64,000 nt of DNA, taken from the NCBI GenBank assembly GCA_022414725.1, contig CM039464.1, forward strand, positions 37,412,609 through 37,476,608. Reading direction: 5' to 3'. Each line of letters begins with the position of its first letter. The stretch's first letter is position 1. The notes beneath the pieces were generated by a model that was not told the origin of the DNA, ran no database searches, and saw only the letters and a list, made by a program, of their open reading frames with translations. Position numbers and translations under genes: made by a program. This DNA is from Microglena sp. YARC. Taxonomy: Eukaryota; Chlorophyta; Chlorophyceae; Chlamydomonadales; Chlamydomonadaceae. This document shows, one piece after another, positions 31,550 through 42,570 of the stretch.

Positions 31550-33300
31550 ATGCTAACTTAATCTAGAGACAAGGGAACGGATATTGAATGGGGATACGGT
31601 GATTTGAGTATCTGTACTGATCTCAGTGATTAATCCTCATAACGTTGATTGGATCTGACCTATATGATCTGTAGAAAGTAATGATCTGACGTGCCCTGTC
31701 TTCCCCCAAGAGATGTACCACTCTAGTCACAGATCTGTATATTGTTGCCCTGATCTGACGTTATCATGACTGCTCATTACCATATATGCATTTGTGTACT
31801 AACCTCTGAGGTGACTAATGTATATATGATCTGTTCTGACCTGATCTGATCATGGTGCATTCTCATGTACTGATACTTGTATATGGACCATTGCACAAAT
31901 GTACTGATGTACAGATGTACAATGGTGCAACCACTCACTGATGCTCACTGACATGGGCCTCGATGTACTGCAATGCATTAGTGTATTGCTCATGCTGTGA
32001 GCGAGCGGTACCCTCGCTGCACGCGGGGAATACATTGATCTAACACACTCATGATGCACTGATCTGAGTATTATGATCTGACTTCACACTGATCTGATCT
32101 GGTCGCAAGACAGCTGTTTCATGTGCACTCACCACGCAATGATTACATTGACCTTTATTCCCATGCAGATCCCCAGACAGTGAGCAATACCCTCGCTTCC
32201 TGGATTAAATCTGCATGTGACATAATTGTCTCTCAATTGATCTGCAGCCATCCTGGTCTGCACCTTTCCCTCCCAAAATTCCTACCTACCCAGCAGCTCC
32301 CTAGATGTATGCTAATGACCTGCAGTCCCCCAGCAGGCCCTACAAGCTCCCTAGCTTCTCACCAGCCCCAGCAACCTGGCATTAGACTACTGTCCCTGGA
32401 TGACTCCCCAGCACCTGTGTTTTTTGCGTGTACCCCCTGGCCTGCTTGTCATTTTTTTTTAAATAGAATGAACACTCTAGGAATTTAAATCCCGTCCTGC
32501 CATGTACTAACACAGCAGTTTGACTAAATTTGTTTTCTTGCCACCTCTGGCGCCTCTAGTGTGACATGCTGTTTTCAATCTGATTTCTCAGCTTGTACCT
32601 CCCATCTGAAAGACAGTCATATGTACTGTCAAGCCAACCTTCTTATATCTTAAAACCGATACTGGAAGTACCTCATCATATCCTTCCATCTGGACTGATA
32701 ATGATGAACTGGCGGGGGATGTCTACCTTAAGTTATTTCTCATAATGTCACCGTAATTTGTGGATTCATTGAGAGCCCCAAATTATGGGGGGAATAGTAT
32801 GCTGACCTTGTGTATTTCTCTTCGTTCTGATTCCCTAGTTGTCAAGGCCTTTGGCTGCACCTTCCTGGCAGCTCCACAGCTGGAATCCAGTCTTATCTAG
32901 ATTTGATCTTGTATAATCTTGCAGCTTCCTGCAGCTCCTAGGAGTCCACCCCAGCTCCCCCCTGCAGTTTGATATCTTAGCACGATACCCTAGCTTGAGA
33001 TCCTAGCATGACCAGACACCCTTCCTGGCAGCTATCAAGCTGGAATCCAGTCCATGTTAAATGTATCTTGCCTGAAGTGCACCTTTATCCTTGACTAGGA
33101 TTCCCCTCTTGCTTTGTACCTCAACATGTACATCTGAGCTCTCCTCCTAGTGTGACTACCTTCCAAGCTTGGCCCCATGCTTCTTGGTAATCACATTATT
33201 ACATAGTCAGAATATTTTACACTCTAGACTTCCCTTTTACTTTGAACCTCCTAAATTCCATGAATTGTTCTGAATGAAGAATACACGGAATTGGGGGGGA
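31550..33300 (+). other. Non-coding 3' region of the gag-only element
   Basis: No frame here has recognisable polymerase or integrase motifs. The stretch 31600-32110 is dense in gatctga/tgatctg words. It ends in the polypurine tract at 33292-33300. Confidence 0.55.
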
Positions 33301-33546
33301 TGTTATATACCAGTTCTCCCGGTCCAGCTAGAGTGTCTCGGGCCTTCAGGCCCTCCGCCTGGAAGCTTCCATAGTAGTGCCTCTGCCCGTTAGGGCCGGC
33401 ACCTACCGGCGGCAGTACCCCGAGGTACTGTCGCCTTTTCCCTTCTTATACCTAGCTTGCTGCCTGGCATGCTATCACGATTGTAAACGTAGCACCTTTG
33501 CCACTCCCTGTGTCAGTCCTCACGAGATAATACTCCGGAAGCTAAA
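33301..33546 (+). repeat. 3' LTR of the gag-only element
   Basis: It begins TGTTATATACCAGTTCTCCC immediately after a polypurine run ending at 33300 and ends CCGGAAGCTAAA at 33546. Confidence 0.8.
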
Positions 33547-33552
33547 AACGTG

Positions 33553-35000
33553 GGTCGGGGCAGGGGTGTGTGGGATGGGGGGGAGGGGGGCACAATTGTC
33601 TATTTGTCAACTACAACTACTAAAGATCCTGAAACAGGAGTAGAAGGACAACTAGGGAAGCATAGCAAAACTGTAGAAGGATAGCTTGATACTAGTCTAA
33701 AAAGACATGCGCGAGATGTCAAGCTAGACTAGTAGCAGGCTATCCTGCTACAATAACTTTAAGGCAGTCAACTATCTAAAGCAGGAGAGAGGAAAACAAG
33801 TTCTATGCTGCGTCGCTTGCGACGCTAAAACATTGCGGAGAGTAATCCCGGCGGAGCGACAGGTGGCAACGAAAGCGAGTTAGTGACGAGACCGTTGGTT
33901 GACGTGTCAGGCTTCGTCTCGGTCAGACAGATGGTCGGTCGGTTGGTTGCACAGACGGACAAATGGGTAAGCCTGGGGGTTCCCACCCCCTTAAAGAGGG
34001 GGCTCCGCCAAAAGCATGGTCGTAAAGTGTCACCTCAGATGTTGTATTACTCCTCCATGTAACACCTTGTTGAACATGGCGTTCCATAGAGGGGCGGTAC
34101 AACAAATGAACTGTTACACTAAGCTGAAAGAATCCACTCACACCATTGTCCACACGCATAACCCAGCATAGGATCACCATCATAGCATTTTTAACCCAGC
34201 ATAGGATATAGCATTTCCAACCCGGCATAGGATATAGCATTTCAGTCGTGCCCCATAGCAGGACACACACACCTAGTCGTGCACCAGCACCTAGTCGTGC
34301 TCCAAAACTCCTCCTGATGGGGTAATATGTCAACATCCACTGTCATATCACTAGATAATGACTAGCAAATACAAATATCTTACGTCCCACACATGAGGCC
34401 AAAGGCTCCTCCAGACTGAGCGCAACAATAATACATAAGTTAGGAAGTCGTTGATCAATCCATAGTTGATCAAAGGAGAGGCTAATACTTAGGCTATACT
34501 ATCACAACCCTTTCCTTCACAGTCAAGACAGCTGGGGGGCATGGGTGGTTGTGATTGTGTGTGTGGGTGGTGGTGGTGTGGGTGTGTTGGCTTGAAGGGG
34601 GGCAAGGGTCAAGCAAGCTGGGAAGCTATAAAGGAGAGCCTATAAACTAGAAACTAAAACTAGAAACGAACTAGGTCGATCACACAAGCCGGTTTAGCTA
34701 AAGGTTTGGCTTTGCCACCAAACCGGAGAGTTTAGGGTCCCGGCTTCCACGCTGGCCTGAACCCTAAACTGCAGAGCTCACTCCAGAGAAAAGCCAAGGG
34801 CCAAAGAAAACAAGAAGGGTTCGCCCAAGGCGGTAACAAGGGTTACCAGTCAGCAAACTATTTGGCCACAAATCTCCATTGCTAACAGTCTAGAGAGCTT
34901 CTATCCAGCTTCACAGCTCCTCCATAGCCACAAGTCTATCCAACACCTTCAGCAAGGTGACTGGCCTGGTAGATTGCAGTACGGAACAGATCATCATCAA
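33553..35000. repeat. Duplicated block, copy 1, middle part (pairs with 61922-63170)
   Basis: Shared words include ttgtcaactacaactacta, gtcaagctagactagtagca, gtcacctcagatgttgta, caccattgtccacac, and a 26-bp minisatellite of cccagcataggatatagcat-type units (34150-34250 here). This copy has an extra stretch of about 220 bases at 33790-34013. No gene was recognised. Confidence 0.8.
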
Positions 35001-35024
35001 CATGGATAGCATGTAGCAACAGTC

Positions 35025-36570
<1,546 letters not shown>

Positions 36571-36691
36571 TAGTCAGGCTTAGCCAGGCCAGGCAGAGCA
36601 GTTATGCAGGCAGAGACAGACCAGGCCAGTCACAATACAAACAAGTATTTGGTACTTCAAAAGGGTATTATTACATTATATTACATTACAT

Positions 36692-37613
36692 AGCCCCTCT
36701 CAGTGATGTACAAAGGATCCAGTAAAAACATCAACATTTTGGAGGCTGTCGATGTCGAAGGTATTATGTCTGAAGTTTTTGAGTCATGGAGGTTTAAGTA
36801 CCCAAGTGACACCAATGCAGTTAGAGACATCCCTGATGAGAGAAGGGTTGGCTTTAAACGCCTCCGATACCAAAAATGGTTCGCAGCCAACAGCAATGAT
36901 GAGAATGGCTTGATTCCCTTTACATCCGCCTTACATAAGCAGGATCAGATTCGTTCTATAGCACAGTTTAGAATGGGTTCCCATTGGCTGAACACAGAAA
37001 GAATGAGGGTGGTGGATAGAGCACACATCCCTCGCTCAATGAGACACTGTCAAATGTGTGGGTTCCAAAAAACTGAGGATGAAATGCATATGTTTGAGTG
37101 CCCTTTTTATAATGATATTCGCCTCCGCTACCAGAATCTGTTTACAGATATTTATAGGCATGTCCATGAGGATACCGACTTAACCGTATGGAATGTGGAA
37201 TTCTGCGATTCCACATTCAGAACCTTTATGAATGGAAATGGCACTAAGTCTTTTTGGAGCAACCTAGCCGACTATCTTTCTACTTGTAGAAGAGCAAGAC
37301 AGGAAGCCCTGGACTGCTTAGTGGCACCGTAATTTATTATCCCTTTTTTTCTTCTTGAGACTTCTCATTTGTTAGCTTCTTACCTCCGCCACTGTAAGTG
37401 GTTGAGATCTGGGTCCTGCTCTAAGGGGTTTAATACCTACGCCACCAAAACGGTGGTTGGGAGTTTGGTTTGTTTGTCCTCGACACACCCCTGATGTAAT
37501 GGGGTTTTTTGCTTTGTGGGTGCTTTTTCTTTTTGTTTAAAGCACAGAGTCTCATACACCCTCGCGGTGTCAAGTAGACTTTAACATGTAATGTAATGTA
37601 ATGTAATGTAATG
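36692..37613 (+). mobile_element. LINE (non-LTR retrotransposon) 3' end, copy C, longest copy
   Basis: The frame 36706-37332 encodes the C-terminal part of a LINE polymerase protein, with RSIAQFRMGSHWLNTERMR and a C-x2-C-x9-H-x3-C zinc finger (CQMCGFQKTEDEMHMFEC), typical of the region after the reverse transcriptase in L1-like elements. The stop is at 37330-37332, followed by a 3' UTR and a (TGTAA)n tail. The reverse transcriptase itself is missing by 5' truncation. A SINE follows directly, and the 12-bp ATTACATTACAT occurs before the LINE (36680-36691) and after the SINE (37790-37801). Confidence 0.85.
36706..37332 (+). pseudogene. LINE ORF2 C-terminal fragment with CCHC finger
   Basis: It has 209 codons open from near the truncation point. 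It lacks the endonuclease and reverse transcriptase domains and so cannot mobilise itself. Copies A and B carry shorter parts of the same frame. Confidence 0.75.
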
Positions 37614-37789
37614 GTCTAATGGTAGATTGCTGGAGGACGAAGAGTGGGGGGTTCGACTCCCCCTTCGGTCGCTCTTGGCGTTGCAGGTCGTCGTCAACCG
37701 CGATGGTAGCTTGTCCAGTTGAGGTAGGAGACCGCTCCCCACCCGCGTACGATGGGCTCCCTTAACACCACGCCCCACAAGGCGTTATC
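37612..37789 (+). mobile_element. tRNA-derived SINE joined to the LINE tail
   Basis: The A box is TGGTCTAATGG (37612-37622) and the B box GGTTCGACTCC (37650-37660) sits in a perfect GGGGG/CCCCC T-arm. The body (GATGGTAGCT, GTCCAG, GGGCTCCCTTAA, ACCACGCCCCAC, GGCGTTATCATT) matches the minus-strand SINE at 28688, while the tRNA-like heads differ. There is no recognisable functional acceptor stem, so this is not a tRNA gene. Confidence 0.75.
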
Positions 37790-37889
37790 ATTACATTACA
37801 TTGTCACCTCCAGGTCAATGTTGACCCAAGACAAGCCCGCTCCACAATATCTGAGAGGGTTCGTCCAACTAATCCTCAAAATAACTTCT

Positions 37890-38475
37890 TATCTGATTGT
37901 AGAGCAGTATTGCAGCAATATTGTCAACATAGTATGCATCAAATCCCACCAGGACCTTTATGACGACAGAACTGAGTGCCCACAATTTGACCAAGCAAGG
38001 TGGTCTTTGCAACTTCGTTAGACAGAAGAGAAATAACCCCACCTTCCAAGTAATAAAAACAAAACAAGAGAACTGCCCCCAACTCGTAGAACTAAGCATG
38101 GTGAGCTTAATTACAATTTGAGATAAGTGATCAAACTGCCCCAGAACAGCTTGTTCAGCTAAGCAAGGGCCCCTCCTATAAAATTTGAAACAAGAGAACT
38201 ACCCACAAATTGTACAACAAAGCGATTGAGTCATACTTTAGATGGGGGAGACAAGAGAACTACGAGGACCGGGGCAAGTCTTTCAACTGTCTAATCCACC
38301 TATTAATCTATTATGCTCCCAGGGTTCCGTGGGAAGCGCACAGACAGAATTGGAATTAGAAAACGGAGAGTTGCCCTGAGTTGACTGAAAAACATGCAAC
38401 AATCCAATCCAATCCAATCCAATCCAATCAAATCATATCCAATCCAATCCAATCCAATCCAATCCAATCAAATCC
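37890..38475. repeat. Duplicated block, copy 1, right part (pairs with 63525-64000)
   Basis: Shared words include attgcagcaatatt, atgcatcaaatccca, gacagaactgag, acaatttgaccaagcaaggt and acaagagaactgccc. Both copies end in a (CCAAT)n array, here 38398-38475. Confidence 0.8.
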
Positions 38476-38621
38476 AGTCAACTTCAAGAGAACTGCCCAC
38501 ATATTGCTCAATCAACTACGGGCTTCAAATTTTAAGTTACAAATAATCAGATAATGGAACTGCCCACAACGTAGACAACCCAGCAAGAGCGGGGGTCTAA
38601 AAAACCAAACACCACTACATG

Positions 38622-38624
<3 letters not shown>

Positions 38625-38714
<90 letters not shown>
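38625..38714. repeat. (AT)n microsatellite, 90 bp
   Basis: An uninterrupted AT alternation flanked by gtatg on both sides. Confidence 0.9.
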
Positions 38715-38720
<6 letters not shown>

Positions 38721-38822
38721 TGCGTAGCCTATCAGCTGAGCAGCTAATCTGTTCAAGTGACAACGGGGGGAAATATAATGCAGTGCATGCTTCCCCAGAT
38801 GCTCTAGTTGGTGAGACGCGAC

Positions 38823-38953
38823 CTAGGTGTCTGCGCCATGTGGGGTGTGCGCTCACTCAGCAGACATCAGCCACACACAACTGTGAACTAGGTGCCTGCG
38901 CCATGTGGGGTGTGCACTCACTCAGCAGACATCCGCCTCACACAACTGTGCCT
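38823..38953 (+). repeat. 65-bp tandem duplication
   Basis: Two adjacent copies of a unit with taggtg(t/c)ctgcgccatgtg, gggtgtgc, tcactcagcagacatc and acacaactgtg. No gene was seen between here and the RING gene. Confidence 0.7.
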
Positions 38954-39794
38954 TATCCTTCAACAAAGTATATCTACATACATATGTATATGTTATAGTA
39001 GCGGACAGCTTACGCAAGGTCATATCAGCTTTACCTTTAGCCTATTTGACCTACCCCTGGACTGTAACAACGTACATACATGGCATTATCTATAAGGCTG
39101 ATGTCTACTGGTGAGCTGGAACCCTACGTCTGAAGACAACACAACCGGGCCTTACTGATACAACACACCTAGGGCACATACCTGCTTTGTTTATTCTGCT
39201 TGTTGCACTGCCTGATCTTTCTTGCAACCGGACATCTAAATGTATATGCTATAGTAGCAGACAACTTAGGCAAGCTCCAATCAACACAAGCACCTCAGGA
39301 ATAACCCCTGATCTTCGCTAGGCTTACTTGCAATGACCAATCAGCATGCTATGTCCTGCCTATTCAAATATATTTAGTAGTCCAGGGGGGGCCTACAATA
39401 TGTGGCATCCCAGCAACTACTGGCCAATCCGAGGAATAATGTTGGCCGACTAAGCTAGAAATATGGCCTCCATTGTCATCACTACCACCCTGGCTACCCT
39501 GGTCACCACAGCCACCACAGTTAACCCAAACTGGTTTGGGCTTTGGCTTTGAGGTTGCGGGGACACCAGACTAGGGCCCCGCCTACAGCTTTGGAAGGCC
39601 TATGATGGGCAATTACTTATCTCGCCCCACATCCTTCCGGAAGTTACACATCTCTTCATGGTCAGAGCGCCAACGGGAGTTATTCAGTGACAACACCTGA
39701 GGCAGTTTCGGCTTTGGCTTTGAGGTCGCGGGGACACCGGAGGCAGATCCCGCGGCTGCGCATGTAGGCTCAGTTCTTGAAGATGTATCTATGC

Positions 39795-40460
39795 CTACAG
39801 ATACACCCGTCTCCTCTCTGCAATTTGCTGGCGGCAGATCGGGCAGACTTGGATGCGATCTGAGCAAGATCGACACATCGTATGGCCACAAGGATCTAAG
39901 CTAGTGTCCTTAGGAACAGATAGGCATACGCCACACTCAGCAGCTGCATCAAGTGCCTTATGAAGCTCTCTCTGCACACATTTGTCTAATATGGCCTTTC
40001 TAAGGCACCCCATGTCCACCTTGGCCAACAAGCGCTCCAACCTTTCAACGTCTTGCGAAGCTAGGACATCTCCCTGGCCTGTCATGCAACCCATGTGCAC
40101 CTCATATTCATCAAGCATTGACCTTGCTGTTGCTAGCTGCTCCGCATACTCATCGATCCTCATCCTTGCTGTTGCTAGCTTGGCCTCTTGCTCATCATTC
40201 CTCGATTTAGATATGGTAAGCTGAGCCTCTTGCTCATTGATCCTTGATCTTGCTGCTGCTAGCTGGGTACTCAATTTCTTTTTTTCAGTGTGCAGGTTTC
40301 CAATTGAGTTACGAGTAGGTCGTTGGTTCCCATCTTGTTGGGCAATAGACCTCCGGCTCATGTGTGATCCACCAATCAGAGTAGGGTATTCTGAACTTTT
40401 GATAAGCAACAAGTTGGAGATAAAATTCATGTTAGAGACCATTGATGGATGTGATGCCAT
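39795..40460 (-). CDS. RING-finger (C3HC4) protein with coiled coil, probable E3 ubiquitin ligase
   Basis: This 221-residue frame starts at ATG 40460-40458, the first ATG of the frame. Residues about 58-123 form a coiled coil of repeated heptads (LAAARSRINEQEAQL, LATARMRIDEYAEQL, LATARSMLDEYE). The C-terminus is a RING: C176-x2-C179, C191-x-H193, C196-x2-C199, C206-x2-C209 (ECGVCL, PCGHTMCRSC, CPICRQQI), followed by ERRRVYL and the stop. C-terminal RINGs of this form recruit E2 enzymes, usually as oligomers through the coiled coil; the substrate is unknown. A MITE sits directly upstream, so native promoter and leader are displaced. An upstream exon cannot be excluded. Confidence 0.8.
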   Translation of the reverse strand: MASHPSMVSNMNFISNLLLIKSSEYPTLIGGSHMSRRSIAQQDGNQRPTRNSIGNLHTEKKKLSTQLAAARSRINEQEAQLTISKSRNDEQEAKLATARMRIDEYAEQLATARSMLDEYEVHMGCMTGQGDVLASQDVERLERLLAKVDMGCLRKAILDKCVQRELHKALDAAAECGVCLSVPKDTSLDPCGHTMCRSCSDRIQVCPICRQQIAERRRVYL

Positions 40461-40465
40461 ATAGA

Positions 40466-40661
40466 TAGGGAACGGCAAATCATATGATGTTGACTAAAGA
40501 CTACCGGGTAGTATGATATCATATGATATCATACAAAAAGCATATGATATAATATATCATATGATATGATGCCCAGGCCAAAGTTACCTAGTCAGACAGC
40601 CGACATCATATGATATCATATGATGACATGATATCATATGATATCATATTGCCGATCCCTA
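40466..40661. mobile_element. hAT-type MITE, 196 bp, at the RING gene start codon
   Basis: The ends TAGGGAACGGCAAATCAT and, inverted, TAGGGATCGGCAATATGA resemble the hAT ends at 14192. CATATAGA (40458-40465) and CATATGGA (40662-40669) are an 8-bp target duplication with one mismatch. The interior is made of palindromic atcatatgatatcatat words and could fold into a hairpin. It has no coding capacity, so it was presumably moved by a related hAT transposase. Confidence 0.85.
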
Positions 40662-40767
40662 CATATGGATGATATAGTTCGGCACTTATAGATCATGCTA
40701 ACTTATTGATCATAGCGTGATGGAGAGATCTAAGGATGGAAATATTTGATAACTAGCTTTCTGATCA

Positions 40768-41025
40768 GAAAGAGAGTTTGTCACCCAGACTTTGTTGACG
40801 ACAGGTGTGGCTCAAGCCACATGTTGGGGTACTGAGGCGCCAAGGGCCAAGCCGGGAAATGGCTAAGGGGCTGGGAATGATCTGAAATAGAGTTTGTCAC
40901 CCAGACTTTGTTGGCGATAGGTGTGTCCCGAGCCACACGTTGATGTTTGCTATACTGAGGCGCCAAGGGCCAAGCAGAGAAATGGCTACGGGCAATGAAA
41001 CAGAGTTTGTCACATGTTGATGCCA
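40768..41025 (+). repeat. About 118-bp tandem repeat, 2-2.5 copies
   Basis: The units share agagtttgtcacccagactt, gaggcgccaagggccaagc and gaaatggcta. No gene was recognised from 40670 to 41886 otherwise. Confidence 0.65.
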
Positions 41026-41886
41026 CATGATATTATTGAAAAATTATAGATCATGCTAATTGTTGAAGAATCCGTAAATGCAGATCATTGTTATTTGAAG
41101 TACGAATATAAATGATGATTATATTATACAAATGTGATAAACGCCCTGATAAATGTACACTGTAGTTTAATTATCTCTATAGCACGAAATCAGGGCCTCT
41201 GTTGGTAAAACAATTTGTAGGGCCCCAACTCATTCATTAGTGCTTGTTTTCGTATCAGTTCCTTCTGAATCGAGATTGGGCAGGTCCTTTCAGCCTAAAT
41301 GGCTACCCATGGACTGCAACATACACATACATGCGTGCATTATTTCTCCATGTGTCACTGCTAAAATGGACCGGCCAACCCAACCGTTTACATGGCATAT
41401 ACACCCTTGTGCTAACGGTATATGCTCGTGAGCACCCTTGTTTCCCCTAAACCGTTAGGTCCACTTGTACTTGTTCCAATTAACCAGCGAAACACACCGT
41501 TGTTGTGCTACCTGGACTCTTGATCCTATGGTTTAGTGCCAACAAGGGTGCGGCCGCCCATTTACTTGCTCTTGCAATCGCGCTTTATTTGTTGGAAGTC
41601 GCGCGGAACTGCGCATATTACTTATGTCTCCCATCGTTTCAAATAATAGCTCAGCGCCGAATGTTGAAAAATGACAGATGATTACTATCTTCCAATCTTG
41701 CTAGAGCAGCAGGAGTATGTGCTGTCTACGTTGAGAACCTCTTTAGCAAAGAGGGAGCAGGCTTCAGCGAAGCCTCCGACAAATGTCCGCGGAGAGGTAG
41801 TGGCCCGTTTGATTATCACGACACCTACAGCTAGCTAGCTAGCTAGCGGTAGCTACCGGTGGTCTATGACTGCTCGCTGCGCCTAG

Positions 41887-42523
41887 GTTAGTGGTGGCGC
41901 TGACCAAGACCCCGAGGAAGAGCAAGAAGGATCGGACCCCTGCGTCCGGTCATGAAAAGAAACCTCATCGCTACAGGTGCGACTTTGCCTTGTTAATTAC
42001 CAGCACATGCACCCTGCTAGCAATCTTGTTGCTGAGTTGGGATTGACGTCGCTCTGCGGCAGATCTGTGTCGACAACATTCCTGCCCTGTTGTTTGCTTT
42101 GCTCGGGTCCATAGATCTATAGATGCACCGACCGCCCGTGAAATGCATATTTCTTCAGATAGGCGAACGTTGTTAAAACGCAGGCCGGGCACAGTAGCAC
42201 TGCGGGAAAAAAACTGGGCTTTCTGTTGGTTGCTTTCTGTTGGTTTCTGTAGGTTGCTGTTTGGGCTGTGCTTTCTGCTGCTTTCTGCTGGTTTCTGCTG
42301 GTTGCTTGATGTCAGTTGCTTTCTGTTGGTTTCAGTAGGTTGCTGTTTGGGCTGGGCTGGGTTTCTGTTGGTTGCTAGCTGGTTGGGCTGTGCTTCATGT
42401 TGGTTTCTGTTGGTTGCCTTATGTCTGTTTGTTGCTTTCTTTTGCTTTCTGACATGTATACACAACCCATTTCCACCTTTTGTCTTGCAGCTTGCCAGGC
42501 GGATTCGAGGGGAGCGTGCTTGA
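41887..42523 (+). pseudogene. Broken histone H3 (variant) gene lacking the histone-fold core
   Basis: Exon a (41887-41976) encodes a basic tail ALTKTPRKSKKDRTPASG, then HEKKPHRYR, split at the Arg codon by a donor acag|gtgcga. Exon b begins at 42184 after acgcag with PGTVALRE. A final exon after cttgcag (42491-42523) gives LARRIRGERA and a stop. KKPHRYRPGTVALRE equals H3 residues 36-50 and LARRIRGERA equals 126-135. Residues 51-125, the helices that form the nucleosome core, are not encoded; a TTGGTTTCTGT-type minisatellite lies in their place. The tail before KKPHRYR differs from replication-type H3, suggesting a variant, possibly centromeric. It cannot make a working histone as it stands. 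Confidence 0.7.
42215..42455 (+). repeat. G/T-rich minisatellite inside the H3 remnant
   Basis: Units such as ctttctgttggttgctttc and ggtttctgtaggttgctg alternate. The frame that runs from the PGTVALRE segment to LARRIRGERA stays open through it, but the residues are just Leu/Phe/Cys/Trp translation of the repeat. Confidence 0.75.
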
Positions 42524-42570
42524 TCTATCAAAGTCATACGTGGTGAGTTTCTCCCCAGTGCATGTGTATA

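Larger units (their letters stand above)
29096..33546 (+). mobile_element. Complete gag-only LTR retrotransposon (TR-GAG-like)
   Basis: Two 246-bp LTRs, at about 96 percent identity by eye, bound a 4.45-kb element. Inside are a proline-rich leader, one gag-like gene (30113-31549), 1.75 kb without a long frame, and a polypurine tract (ggggggga) directly before the 3' LTR. Flanking AACGC and AACGT are a probable 5-bp target duplication with one mismatch. There is no protease, integrase, reverse transcriptase or RNase H, so it must depend on another element's enzymes. The layout matches the TR-GAG class described in plants. Confidence 0.75.

Noticed and set aside
37612..37672. Possible tRNA gene with a perfect T-arm
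   Set aside because: The A and B boxes fit, but the acceptor stem does not close and the sequence continues into a body shared with another dispersed element, so it is a SINE.
39613..39891. Minus-strand 92-residue frame overlapping the RING gene
   Set aside because: It overlaps the 3' end of the RING gene in another frame and has no recognisable domain.
40461..40478. Longer RING protein starting inside the MITE
   Set aside because: The six extra codons begin with TTG, not ATG, and come from transposon sequence; the first ATG is at 40460.
41671..41796. First exon of the H3 gene starting at ATG 41671
   Set aside because: An open frame ends at a possible donor, but its phase 0 does not match the phase 2 acceptor of the 41887 exon and the residues are not H3-like.
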